This document shows, piece by piece, positions 1 through 8,744 of a stretch of 64,000 bases of DNA. The notes under the pieces were generated by a model. That model was not told where the DNA came from. It did no database searches and saw only the letters and a list, made by a program, of their open reading frames with translations. The stretch's first letter is position 1. Each line of letters begins with the position of its first letter. This DNA comes from Cytophagales bacterium. Its GTDB lineage: Bacteria > Bacteroidota > Bacteroidia > Cytophagales > Cyclobacteriaceae. The stretch spans positions 1,041,021 to 1,105,020 of the forward strand of contig JAWPMT010000002.1 in the NCBI GenBank assembly GCA_033344775.1. The letters are read 5' to 3'. The translations under genes and the position numbers were made by a program.

Positions 1-315
1 GGCCGCATCAGCTTGTTCATATTGTAATTCGTAATCGGAATCGTCCAACGTGGCCAGCAAGGTGTTCTTACTTACCTCTTCACCGATCTTGACCCGTAAT
101 GAGTTCACGGTTCCGCCTACTTTGAAGCTGAGGCGAGTTTCTGTGCCTGACACACTGGTCCCTGTAAAGGATCGTGTTTGGAGGCCACCACCGGGGACTA
201 CCTTCTGGTATTTTACGGGACGGATCACTTCCGCTTTCTTTTCTTCGGTCTTCCCACAAGAAAAGCACAATGTGATCAATAGACTTAAGCAGGTGATTTT
301 ATAGATGGATTTCAT
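1..315 (-). CDS. RND efflux periplasmic adaptor (HlyD/MFP family), N-terminal part only
   Basis: Periplasmic membrane-fusion subunit that would link an inner-membrane RND pump to a TolC channel. The reading frame is open from the start codon at 315 down to base 1, so only the first 105 residues lie in the window. The start gives a lipoprotein signal, MKSIYKITCLSLLITLCFSC, with the lipobox cysteine at residue 20. A barrel/lipoyl-type segment follows: TGTSVSGTETRLSF, then KVGGTVNSLRVKIGEEVSKN and LLATLDDSDYELQYEQA, the usual N-terminal signature of MexA/AcrA-like adaptors. The gene starts 20 nt after the stop of the TolC-family gene on the same strand, so the two form an efflux operon; the pump gene is expected beyond the left edge. 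The family call is secure; the substrate cannot be inferred. Confidence 0.88.
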   Translation of the reverse strand, partial: MKSIYKITCLSLLITLCFSCGKTEEKKAEVIRPVKYQKVVPGGGLQTRSFTGTSVSGTETRLSFKVGGTVNSLRVKIGEEVSKNTLLATLDDSDYELQYEQADAA

Positions 316-334
316 GATATCGATGAATAAAGTC

Positions 335-2707
335 TTAAGGTTGAGAAAAGTAACTGGCAAGCTCTGATTCAAAATCGGTACGTTGATCTGTCGTGAGCAA
401 CATGTAATAACTACCTGTCGCTCGTTCCATGGTGAGTAGATCGATCAAGAACTGGTAAATGACGTTGGCACTGTTGAGCTGCGAGGAAATCGCTGCATTC
501 TGTGCATCCAGCAGTTGTGTGATCAGCACTGAGCCTTGGGAGTAGGCATCTTGCACCAGTTCGAAGTTTTTTACGGTAGCTTCCTCTGCTTCTTTGGCCA
601 ACTCGATGTTGGTGTAGGAGGCACGCAATTGTTCCATCTGGGATCGAACTTGCTGTTCGATGATCCGTTGCAAATTGGTTTTTTGGGTCCCGATCTGCAT
701 GACCTGCACTTGTGATTGCTGCACCAGGGCTTTTCTTCTTCCGCCCTGAAAGATGGGCAGGGAAGCTCCTACGCCAACATTCCAGTTCCATTTGTTCAGA
801 TCCCCGAATACAAATTCCGTACCCGCACCACTGCGATACAATTCCTGATTGTAGTTGGCACTAACTGAAACATTGGGAATGTATTGATTCCTTTTGTTGA
901 GAAGAAGCGATCGTTCAATGGCTTTTACATTTTGCTCTAAAGAGGCCAGATCAGGAGATTGTTTCATGGCGGTCGCCACGAGGAAGTCTGAAAACTTCTT
1001 GTAGTCCCTGGGATTATTGATGAAACGATCAATATTAGGATTGTTGATGATGTATCGGCTGTCCAGCAAGTCGATTTCCTGGGTACCAAACTCCTCATCA
1101 ATGGGGCGGTTCAAGATTTGATTCAGGGCTATTTCTGCTTGTTTCCTTTGGGCAGTGGCGTTCAGTAGATTACTTTTCCCATTGGCAATCTCACCCTGCC
1201 AGCGATAGAGGTCAGAAGGTCCTGTTTGACCAATGGAGGTGCCGATCCGAGCCAACTCCAGGTTCTTCCGGGTCACTTCGAGGTTCTGACGCTGGATTTT
1301 TTCAAGCGTTTTGGCTTGCATCAACTGAAGGTACGTATTGGAGACTTCCAAAATGATGTCGAGGGTTTGGGATTCCAAATTCGCTTTTTCTGCTTCATAC
1401 AGATACTGCTGAATGCTTCGATTGGCGACCGCTGATTCCGCGTAGATCAATTGACTAAACGCCAGGCTTCCAGCTCCTCGATTCTGTGGGTTTTGCCCAT
1501 TTGAAACACTCGCCAGGTCTTTATCCACGGTGGTGTGACTGGCATTTGCGGTCAGGTCAGGCAATAAATTGGACTGAGCAATGGTGACTTCCTTAGCCTG
1601 AATTTCTACATCTTGTTTGCTGATGTTCAAAGTCAGGTTTTCGCCAATGCCTTCTGCGATAGCATCGAAAATGCTGATGTTCCGATCGATATCTAGTCTT
1701 TCCTCATTCAAGAGTACTGCCTCAGAAAGCAAGTCCCATCCGGGACTAAAATCAATGGCACGCGCTGTAGCCATGTTCAGGACCAATTCTTCTTTCAGGT
1801 TGACCTTTACTCCGAACTTCTTGGGATTTTCATCGTTGATGATCCGTTGGATGTTCAAAGCGGTACGACGGGTAAACAAATCGATGTTGGAAGCAGGGGC
1901 CACCCCAGCCAATACACCCCGATCAACATCCAGTCTGCCTAAAACTGAAAAGGATTTAAGGCCACGTTCATTCACACCATTGATCAATTGCTGAAATTCT
2001 GCATCAGTCAGTTCATTGGAAGGCAAAAAGTAGACCGCATCATGGTCCGATAATTTTGCCAATGTTCCACTTGCTGTTTTTTCAGTATTGATGAATTCAT
2101 AATCCAGGCTATCCGCGTTGATGCCATCTTCGAGGAATGTTTTCAATTCAGGGATGCCTTTAAACACGGATTCATCGATGACGATCGCTACTTTTTCAAA
2201 CCCCACTAATTGGTTGAATACTTCCAGGTCTCTTTGAGGAGAAAGTGGCAGTTCCAGATAAGATACATTGTCCACTCCTGAAGTGCCTTTGGAAGTGATC
2301 GGAATGTCTTGTGCCTGGGCATTGATGACCGCATTACCAATTGCAGGCTTGTTGTAAGGGCCATTTTTTGCGATCAGGTGGGAAGCAATCACATCGATTC
2401 CCAGCACCATATCGACATCCGGGTCTGCCAGTAATCGGTCCAGATTGGCTTTAACAGTAGCGGCCGAACAGTCTCCTTTTAAGTAATGACGGTCTTCAAT
2501 GACCAAAACATAGTCATCGACCAATATGCGTGCTTCGGCTAGGATACGATTAACGAACTGGCGATCAATCTCACTGTCGCAATCAGTGACCACTCCGATG
2601 TTGAATGATTCGTCCTGGGAAAAGCTAAGGAAAGGTGTCAGTAGGAGCAAGGTAGCCAATACCCCGTTCCTGATCTTCCCCAATCCAGCTAAATAAGTTA
2701 GGCTCAT
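335..2707 (-). CDS. TolC-family outer membrane protein with N-terminal ABC substrate-binding-like domain
   Basis: Outer-membrane efflux channel of 790 residues, against about 420-500 for an ordinary TolC homologue. After a signal peptide (residues 1-30, ending LSFSQ), residues about 35-330 resemble a type-1 periplasmic binding fold of the ABC_sub_bind kind: FNIGVVTDCDSE, MVLGIDVIASHLI, FSVLGRLDVDRGVLAGVAP, TALNIQRIINDENPKKF and NMATARAIDFSPGWDLL. Residues about 350-790 form the two OEP repeats of TolC with long helices (for example LARIGTSIGQTGPSDLYRWQ) and beta strands such as NVGVGASLPIFQGGRRKA. It is the first gene of an operon with the RND adaptor. Domain calls follow from family patterns; what the binding-like domain recognises is unknown. 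Confidence 0.85.
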   Translation of the reverse strand: MSLTYLAGLGKIRNGVLATLLLLTPFLSFSQDESFNIGVVTDCDSEIDRQFVNRILAEARILVDDYVLVIEDRHYLKGDCSAATVKANLDRLLADPDVDMVLGIDVIASHLIAKNGPYNKPAIGNAVINAQAQDIPITSKGTSGVDNVSYLELPLSPQRDLEVFNQLVGFEKVAIVIDESVFKGIPELKTFLEDGINADSLDYEFINTEKTASGTLAKLSDHDAVYFLPSNELTDAEFQQLINGVNERGLKSFSVLGRLDVDRGVLAGVAPASNIDLFTRRTALNIQRIINDENPKKFGVKVNLKEELVLNMATARAIDFSPGWDLLSEAVLLNEERLDIDRNISIFDAIAEGIGENLTLNISKQDVEIQAKEVTIAQSNLLPDLTANASHTTVDKDLASVSNGQNPQNRGAGSLAFSQLIYAESAVANRSIQQYLYEAEKANLESQTLDIILEVSNTYLQLMQAKTLEKIQRQNLEVTRKNLELARIGTSIGQTGPSDLYRWQGEIANGKSNLLNATAQRKQAEIALNQILNRPIDEEFGTQEIDLLDSRYIINNPNIDRFINNPRDYKKFSDFLVATAMKQSPDLASLEQNVKAIERSLLLNKRNQYIPNVSVSANYNQELYRSGAGTEFVFGDLNKWNWNVGVGASLPIFQGGRRKALVQQSQVQVMQIGTQKTNLQRIIEQQVRSQMEQLRASYTNIELAKEAEEATVKNFELVQDAYSQGSVLITQLLDAQNAAISSQLNSANVIYQFLIDLLTMERATGSYYMLLTTDQRTDFESELASYFSQP

Positions 2708-3066
2708 GGATGATTTAAGGTTAGACGAGTCAATTTATAGGAAGGGAAGGGGAATTCAAAAAATGGGAGCGGTCGTTATCGAATTTTAATGGTTGGCTTT
2801 TAGTATGTCAATTGTTGTTTGTCTGAGGCTTTCTTTTTTTTGGTACTGAAAGGACTGATCTGGGACTTATGAGAGATTCTACCTTGAACAGCAACATCGA
2901 GTTGAGAAAAGGGCAATCTGTTTTGAGCTACTCATCGAGTGCTTTAGGAAGACTCAAAGCACGTCGGTGGTACTCCCTAATTTTAAGAGAATTGAGAAGC
3001 GCATAGAACTTAGAAAAGTTACCTCCTGATCAAGATCGAAGTGAGAAATTATTTTTGATTGTTTAA
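2708..3066. other. Intergenic stretch, no gene seen
   Basis: This stretch separates two minus-strand genes and should hold the promoter of the efflux operon. I see no convincing ORF. The only structure noted is a 7-bp inverted repeat (GTGCTTT at 2939-2945, AAAGCAC at 2956-2962, loop 10 nt) without a T-run, so it is not a clear terminator. Confidence 0.5.
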
Positions 3067-3741
3067 TTAATTGGTCCCATACCAGTTTTCCACGAACTGA
3101 ACTAATCGGACCATCCCATCTAGGTTCTTCGTCTTGATTTTATTTTCTTGGATCAGTTTTTTCATTTTTGATACGTTGACTTTCATTGCTTTAAGCAATC
3201 GAGATTGGTTGTACGGAAATTCATTTAGTTTGTCCAACCTGTCTGCTTTCTTTGCATTACCTACAGTAGAAATTAAGGTAGTTTCGTTGTTTTCTTTGTG
3301 ATGAAGGAAGACCAATTGTTTATAGGCTATTTTGTTAGCGTGTTGAGCCCACATCCAGCCGCCCACCAAAAATTCTCCCCAAGGAAATGCCTTAAGTGGT
3401 TGTTTGGTAATCATTAATTCATACAACTGTCCTTCGAAAATCTGCTCCACCAGAATGGTTTGTCGTATTCCCTTATCTGTGAGATAGGTGGTGGGTTTAA
3501 TTAATCCTTCTTCGTGAATGAGCTGGACTACCTTAAGTGCAGGCCATGTAACAACTCTAGAAGAATCTTGAGGATGCTTTTGAATGAGCATTCCCTCGGG
3601 ATAGGTTTGGTCAAATAGAAATGTACCGCTTACATTTTCACCCCGAGTTGTAATTAAAGTGCCTTCCAGCCATCCTTGTCCAAATACCAAACCATATGAT
3701 AGGCTTAGTACCATTATAAGTAATAATTGCTTTGCAGTCAT
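3067..3741 (-). CDS. Secreted protein of unknown function
   Basis: I do not recognise this 224-residue protein. It begins with a typical Sec signal peptide (MTAKQLLLIMVLSLSYGLVFGQ, cleavage expected after FG), so it should be periplasmic or surface exposed. The mature part is mixed alpha/beta with no cysteines or obvious catalytic motif; it contains a hydrophobic aromatic patch (AFPWGEFLVGGWMWAQHA, about residues 118-135) and a lysine-rich C-terminal half (VSKMKKLIQENKIKTKNL). It stands alone, divergent from the PadR-permease unit that starts at 3885. A homology search is needed for any function. Confidence 0.7.
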   Translation of the reverse strand: MTAKQLLLIMVLSLSYGLVFGQGWLEGTLITTRGENVSGTFLFDQTYPEGMLIQKHPQDSSRVVTWPALKVVQLIHEEGLIKPTTYLTDKGIRQTILVEQIFEGQLYELMITKQPLKAFPWGEFLVGGWMWAQHANKIAYKQLVFLHHKENNETTLISTVGNAKKADRLDKLNEFPYNQSRLLKAMKVNVSKMKKLIQENKIKTKNLDGMVRLVQFVENWYGTN

Positions 3742-3794
3742 GACCTCAAAGATAATGAGTAAAAAAAAGATACTCTTGGATTGAGTGAAATTGT

Positions 3795-3846
3795 ATTATA
3801 TATACGATTAGGAGTTAAATATTTTTCATTATTTATACCAATAGGA
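3795..3846 (+). promoter_or_regulatory. Tandem direct repeat upstream of padR, candidate operator
   Basis: Positions 3795-3813 and 3828-3846 match at 16 of 19 bases, 33 bp apart (about three helical turns), just upstream of the PadR gene at 3885. Both copies contain ATTAT, TATAC and a TAGGA-type core. The arrangement resembles those before two other PadR genes of the window, so autoregulatory PadR sites are inferred. Confidence 0.35.
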
Positions 3847-3884
3847 AACAAATGCTGTGAACCTCTCGTAAAGGAGTCATAACC

Positions 3885-4214
3885 ATGAAGAGTACACAAC
3901 TAGGTGAGTTCGAAGAGCTGGTGCTGTTGATCATCGGTTCGCTGGGTGAGGAGTCGTACAGCATCCTCATCAAAAACGAGTTGAAAGACCGTACGGGGCG
4001 AAATCCAAGTATTGGCGCGTTGCATTCTGCACTAAATCGCTTGCAGAAGAAAGGGTTCATTCAATCATTTGAAGGGGGAGCCACCAATGAGCGCGGAGGT
4101 CGCCGTAAAAGGTTCTATTCGATCACTGCATTCGGCCGGAAGGCGCTGGACTATTCCTACGAATTACGATCATCGCTTTATCAATCGTTGCCCAAACTGA
4201 AGCCTACGTCATGA
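3885..4214 (+). CDS. PadR family transcriptional regulator
   Basis: Cytosolic winged-helix regulator of 109 residues, the usual length of the minimal PadR type. It shows the family pattern in order: LGEFEELVLLIIGSL (helix 1), a GEESYSILIKNEL helix, the recognition region GALHSALNRLQKKGFI, and the wing GGRRKRFYSITAFGRKAL. Its last codons overlap the start of the permease gene by 4 nt (ATGA), so the two are translationally coupled; PadR presumably controls its own operon. The same pair arrangement is found three more times in this window. Ligand or inducing signal is not evident. Confidence 0.93.
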   Translation: MKSTQLGEFEELVLLIIGSLGEESYSILIKNELKDRTGRNPSIGALHSALNRLQKKGFIQSFEGGATNERGGRRKRFYSITAFGRKALDYSYELRSSLYQSLPKLKPTS

Positions 4215-6841
4215 AGCAACCCAGACCACCGAGGATTTTCGATCGGTTCTTTTGCTGGTTTTGTCGCAAGGAAGAACTGGAGATCATGCGCGGTGATCTG
4301 TACGAGCTCTATGAAGATCGCCTGGAAGATAAAGGTCGCTTCCGAGCCAATCTGATGTTTTGCCTGGAAGTGCTCGACTTGTGTCGCCCTTTTGTACTGA
4401 AACGAAGACCAGAAACTCAAACTACGATCATGTTCAAAACTTTTTTCAAGATCACCTACCGGAACTTTATCCGGCAGAAGGTCTATTCATTGCTTAATGT
4501 CAGTGGACTGGCGATTGGATTGACTTGTTTCATGCTCATCTTCCTGTACATCCAGGACGAGTTGAGCTACGACAAAATGCACAGCAATTCGGATCGTATT
4601 TATCGCGTGTTAGAGCATTTTGAAAGTGAAGGCGTAGGGGAGCATTCTGCTTCACAGCCCTTTCCCGTTGGGCCTACCTTGAAGAATGATTTCCCCAGAC
4701 AGGTAGAGGAGGTCGTTCGACTGTTCAATTTTCAGTCACCAACGTTGGCCCTGGCCAATAAGGAAGCTGACAAGGCATTCAATGAGTCGAAGATCTTCTT
4801 TGCGGATTCCAGTTTCCTGAAAGTATTCGATTATGAACTGTTGGAAGGGGATCGTGCCACGGCGTTGGATGAGCCTAATAGTGTGCTGATCACGCCCACC
4901 ATGGCAAGGAAGTATTTTGGAAATGAAGACCCCATCGGACAATTACTGGAATTTCAAGGACAACAGAACTTACAAGTAACTGGAGTTTTGGAAGACTCGC
5001 CATTAAATGCTCACTTTCAATATGATTTCATTGTTTCTTTCTCCAGTCTCCGTTTCTGGTATGGAGGAAATTATCCTGGAACATGGTACTGGAATCCCTG
5101 CTGGACTTACATTTTACTAGAAGAAAACACCACGCCAGACCAACTTGCGTCACAATTTCCGGATTTCGTTGAAAAGTACTTTCCGGACTTCATCAAAGAG
5201 GATGTGACATTGGAACTGCAACCTTTGAAAAGTATCCATTTGCATTCCCGGCTGGACTATGAGATCCAGGCCAATAGCGATGCTAAAAACATTTACATTT
5301 TTGGAGCCATTGCCATTTTCGTACTCATCATTGCTGCGATCAATTTCATCAATCTCAGTACCGCACGAGCAACAAAAAGGGCTAAAGAAGTGGGAGTGAG
5401 GAAGTCACTCGGTAGTGCCAAAGGCCAATTGATCACGCAATTTGTTTTTGAGTCAGTGGTCATGACTTTTTTGGCAGTATTTATTGCTGCTGGAGTAGTG
5501 GCCTTTTTGTTACCTGTTTTCAATGTCTTGGTAGAAAAAGCGATTGCCATGGATGCTCTCTTACAGATCAGATTTGTGATCGGAGCGGTGGTATTGGCAT
5601 TGACTGTTGGGCTGCTTTCTGGGTTCTATCCTGCCTTTGTCTTGTCTTCGTTCCGGCCGGTTGCCGTATTGAAAGGTGGTTTGGTACGAACGCAAGGCAT
5701 GGGTTTTCGGAAAATTCTGGTTACAGCTCAATTTGCTATTTCAATTTTTCTAATTGCTGGAACTTTCATCGGTATTCAACAATTCAACTTGCTGCAAGAT
5801 CAGGAAACGGGCTTTGATCAGGAGCATGTGATCATGGTTCCTGTGATTCGCTCACCCATGGGACAACACTATGAAACGTTCCGCAATTCCGCGTTACAAA
5901 GCCCTCATATTTCCTCAATGACCGGAGTAGAAGAGATCATCGGCGCCAAACATCAGGTAGGGAATTATCGATTTGAGGGTATGGAACGATCCAAACCTTT
6001 CCCAAGGTTCTTTGTGTTGCCAGACTACACCGAAACAATGGACATAGAGCTGGTGGCTGGACGAGACTATTCAAGAGCTTATGTTACAGATGATTCACTA
6101 GGACTAGTGGTCAATGAATCGATGGTACAAGCCATGGGTTGGGGGACGCCTGAAGAGGCCATCAACAAACGATTTTACTATCGCAATGAATTGCGCGGCA
6201 AGGTGGTAGGAGTGGTCAAGGATTACAATTTTGTTTCCAAACACCATCCGATTGCACCTTTGGTATTGGATCTCAATCGCCGACCGGGAGCTTTTAATCT
6301 ATTCATCAAATACCTGGCGGTAAAAGTAGATGGTAGGAACTTACAAACGGCCCTTACCGATCTGGAATCCTCTTGGCGTGCGTCCTTGCCAAACCGACCT
6401 TTTGACTTCTTCTTTTTGGAAGACCGTCTGAATGACTCTTATAAAGCGGAGCAGAAGCTCAGTAAGATCACCATCATCTTTTCAGTGTTGGCAATTCTAG
6501 TGGCATGTTTAGGCTTGTTTGGCCTAGCTACATTCAGTATCGAAAGACGTACCAAAGAGATTGGCTTGCGCAAAGTGTTAGGGATCAAAACAGGCCAAAT
6601 CATGGTGCTGCTTTCTAAGGAATTTGTCATACTTATCCTGGTAGCTTTTGTCGTCAGCATACCTACGTCATATTACTTTTTGGAAAGATGGCTGGAAGGG
6701 TTTGCTTATCGAATCAGCATCGAAGCATGGCCATTCCTGGCTGCAGGTGGGTTGACGTTTTTGGTGGCCATGGTCACGATTTTGTATCATGCCTTGAAAG
6801 CATCGTTGATCAATCCAGTGGAATCATTGCGATATGAATGA
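4211..6841 (+). CDS. Orphan FtsX/MacB-type ABC permease with PadR-linked prefix domain (copy 1)
   Basis: Integral membrane protein of 876 residues with the layout of acidobacterial-type duplicated orphan permeases. Residues 1-65 are the soluble prefix (PPRIFDRFFCWFC, IMRGDLYELYEDRLEDKG) known from permeases linked to PadR genes. Then come TM1 (about 94-114), a MacB-like periplasmic domain, and three TMs beginning near 357 with the FtsX signature STARATKRAKEVGVRKSLGS. The unit repeats: FRKILVTAQFAISIFLIAG, a second periplasmic domain, and a final block with ERRTKEIGLRKVLGI. No ATPase gene is adjacent, so any partner must be encoded elsewhere. Translationally coupled to PadR. An internal Met (MFKTFFK, near 4430) would drop the prefix, but the prefix is conserved in the paralogues, so the ATGA start is preferred. 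Confidence 0.9.
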   Translation: MKQPRPPRIFDRFFCWFCRKEELEIMRGDLYELYEDRLEDKGRFRANLMFCLEVLDLCRPFVLKRRPETQTTIMFKTFFKITYRNFIRQKVYSLLNVSGLAIGLTCFMLIFLYIQDELSYDKMHSNSDRIYRVLEHFESEGVGEHSASQPFPVGPTLKNDFPRQVEEVVRLFNFQSPTLALANKEADKAFNESKIFFADSSFLKVFDYELLEGDRATALDEPNSVLITPTMARKYFGNEDPIGQLLEFQGQQNLQVTGVLEDSPLNAHFQYDFIVSFSSLRFWYGGNYPGTWYWNPCWTYILLEENTTPDQLASQFPDFVEKYFPDFIKEDVTLELQPLKSIHLHSRLDYEIQANSDAKNIYIFGAIAIFVLIIAAINFINLSTARATKRAKEVGVRKSLGSAKGQLITQFVFESVVMTFLAVFIAAGVVAFLLPVFNVLVEKAIAMDALLQIRFVIGAVVLALTVGLLSGFYPAFVLSSFRPVAVLKGGLVRTQGMGFRKILVTAQFAISIFLIAGTFIGIQQFNLLQDQETGFDQEHVIMVPVIRSPMGQHYETFRNSALQSPHISSMTGVEEIIGAKHQVGNYRFEGMERSKPFPRFFVLPDYTETMDIELVAGRDYSRAYVTDDSLGLVVNESMVQAMGWGTPEEAINKRFYYRNELRGKVVGVVKDYNFVSKHHPIAPLVLDLNRRPGAFNLFIKYLAVKVDGRNLQTALTDLESSWRASLPNRPFDFFFLEDRLNDSYKAEQKLSKITIIFSVLAILVACLGLFGLATFSIERRTKEIGLRKVLGIKTGQIMVLLSKEFVILILVAFVVSIPTSYYFLERWLEGFAYRISIEAWPFLAAGGLTFLVAMVTILYHALKASLINPVESLRYE

Positions 6842-6889
6842 TGTATGCTACATTCTGAACGTCATATGATCATCGTAAACTGGAACTCC

Positions 6890-7924
6890 TTAATTCCGGA
6901 ATTCAACGATAACATTATCCACAGAAACATCGACTGGATCTTCTGATCTCAAGTGAAAGGAGATGGTAGCCTGCTCTGTATCCTCCGGGAGGCATAGGAT
7001 CTCCCTGGAAATTTGTATGTGCTTATCATTTTCGTCGATTGGGGTATCTCTGATATGATAGACGAATTGATCATAAGTGCCATCTTCTAATTGTCTACGC
7101 GCACTAAGTCCAACCGCAACGTCTCCACGCATGGGTTCATTGAAGGTTATTAATACCCTGGCTTGAAGTCCCGAGCAATCAGCGATATTCCTTGTATCAA
7201 ACTGCTTTTGGACAATGATAAAAGCAGAAAATTCAGGAGACTGGTCTGTGGTGATACGTAAAGACCCGTTCCCTAGCTCATCCTTGTATAGGCTTGATTT
7301 CCAACGTGCCTCATTGTTCTCGTCATTTCTAATGATCTCTTCCCAATCTAAAGGTCCTTCATCGAAACTCTCTCTGTAAGCCCTTCCGTTGAAATCATCT
7401 AAGATGGCCCAATCGGGAAGAGGGGTATTGGGGTCGAAAAGTTCATCCAGGTAATAATCCCGCATATTGGGATGATAATACGTGTTGATCTCATTGCAAT
7501 CGAAGCACATAATTGTCCTGGGATAACCAAACGGGAAAGTCAAATTGGCATAAGGCCTGGATAGTATTGCGCGACCAAACTCCCGAAACATAACCGTTTC
7601 TTGCTGTAGAGACGTTTTTCCAGACCAACAATCAACCGATTGTTCGACCTCAACCCGCCTGTTCTGGGTATTTCCAAAATTAGAATAGGCTCTCGTACAA
7701 TCTCCTTCCAAATCCGATACAAATTCGACAGAAACAGAATCATCTGTTAAGGTGATCCCTCGTGCCTTTGCCTCTTGCTCAAAATCTTTTAGAAATTCCA
7801 GGAGTTCTTCATCTCCTGTCGCTTGTAGACCAAGGATATCCGGAGTGATTGGATCTTCTGTACTACATGCCCATAAGAGCGACCATATCAGTAACAGAGC
7901 AATGTGAGGAAATTGTTTTTTCAT
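6890..7924 (-). CDS. Lipoprotein related to HExxH metalloprotease-like lipoproteins, zinc motif lost
   Basis: Predicted lipoprotein of 344 residues (MKKQFPHIALLLIWSLLWAC, lipid cysteine 20). The N-terminal half follows a Bacteroidota lipoprotein pattern I know with a putative zinc-peptidase motif: FEQEAKARGITL, a CTRAYSN segment, then a helix where homologues read FHELGH. Here residues 113-118 read FREFGR, so both zinc-binding histidines are arginine. The downstream IMCF and MRDYYLDELFDP elements remain. The C-terminal half (about 200-344) looks like a beta-sandwich (SLRITTDQSPEFSAFIIVQK, DVSVDNVIVEF). I infer a non-catalytic surface protein. It is convergent with the permease at 4211; no operon partner. 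Confidence 0.7.
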   Translation of the reverse strand: MKKQFPHIALLLIWSLLWACSTEDPITPDILGLQATGDEELLEFLKDFEQEAKARGITLTDDSVSVEFVSDLEGDCTRAYSNFGNTQNRRVEVEQSVDCWSGKTSLQQETVMFREFGRAILSRPYANLTFPFGYPRTIMCFDCNEINTYYHPNMRDYYLDELFDPNTPLPDWAILDDFNGRAYRESFDEGPLDWEEIIRNDENNEARWKSSLYKDELGNGSLRITTDQSPEFSAFIIVQKQFDTRNIADCSGLQARVLITFNEPMRGDVAVGLSARRQLEDGTYDQFVYHIRDTPIDENDKHIQISREILCLPEDTEQATISFHLRSEDPVDVSVDNVIVEFRN

Positions 7925-8169
7925 CGGTTTTGATTTTAATTATTTGAGAACATGATAGCAGTAATTATGCCAAGGTCACCCATTTCTCTTGGATTTATAT
8001 GAAGGGTCATGTTTTAATTCGTATGAGGACATTTTGAGGCAACTGATCAGAGCCAAACGCTTAGAGATGACTGGCACATCGACTATTGAATTGATATGTG
8101 ATAGATGGAAAATATTTAATTTTCAATAAATATTGAAACTTCTATAATTTATATTACGTTTGTGTTGAT

Positions 8170-8673
8170 ATGAGTCTTACATACGAAGAGGGGAGAGAAA
8201 AATTCATTCAAGCCTGGGGAAACCTGGGGTCCAGTTGGGGCATTAATAAAGCCATGGCTCAAATTCAGGCGCTTTTGTTGGTGTCTACGGAGCCACTGTC
8301 TACAGAGGACATCATGGAAGAATTGCAAATGTCCCGTGGGAACGTCAACATGAACATTCGGGCATTGGAAGATTGGGGCATCGTATCCAAAGCCTATAAA
8401 CCAGGGGAGAGAAAGGCCTATTTTGTAACGGAGAAAGACATCATGAAACTTGCCTTACAAGTAACTAAAGAAAGAAGGAGGCGTGAGATAGAACCCATTT
8501 TAGATGTTTTGACAGAGCTGAAGGAAGTAAAAGAAGGAGATAAGGAGCAAGTAGCAGAATTTCAGAAAGTAACAAAGGATATTTCTGACTTTGCAGGCAA
8601 AGTAGATGGGATGTTAGAGAAGTTTGTTAAATCTGGGAAAAGCTGGTTCTATAAGCTCCTGATGAAACTCTAA
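8170..8673 (+). CDS. GbsR/MarR-type HTH regulator
   Basis: Cytosolic DNA-binding protein of 167 residues. It has the GbsR pattern: an N-terminal helix (REKFIQAWGNLGSSWGINKA), a winged helix (AQIQALLLVSTEPLSTEDIM, MSRGNVNMNIRALEDWGIV, wing KPGERKAYFVTE) and a long charged C-terminal helix suited to dimerisation (VTKERRRREIEPILDVLTEL). It is the first gene of a co-directional cluster with a methyltransferase and three small membrane proteins, so it is the likely regulator of that operon. Members of the family respond to osmolyte or lipid-related cues; the signal here is unknown. Confidence 0.88.
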   Translation: MSLTYEEGREKFIQAWGNLGSSWGINKAMAQIQALLLVSTEPLSTEDIMEELQMSRGNVNMNIRALEDWGIVSKAYKPGERKAYFVTEKDIMKLALQVTKERRRREIEPILDVLTELKEVKEGDKEQVAEFQKVTKDISDFAGKVDGMLEKFVKSGKSWFYKLLMKL

Positions 8674-8744
8674 TATTTTTTTGATCTTGAATTTCAGAAA
8701 AAATTGAAAATACTGAAATAACAATAAATTAAAATTTGACCATT

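Noticed and set aside
2939-2962. Inverted repeat as a terminator
   Set aside because: Seven base pairs with a 10-nt loop and no T-run on either side; too weak.
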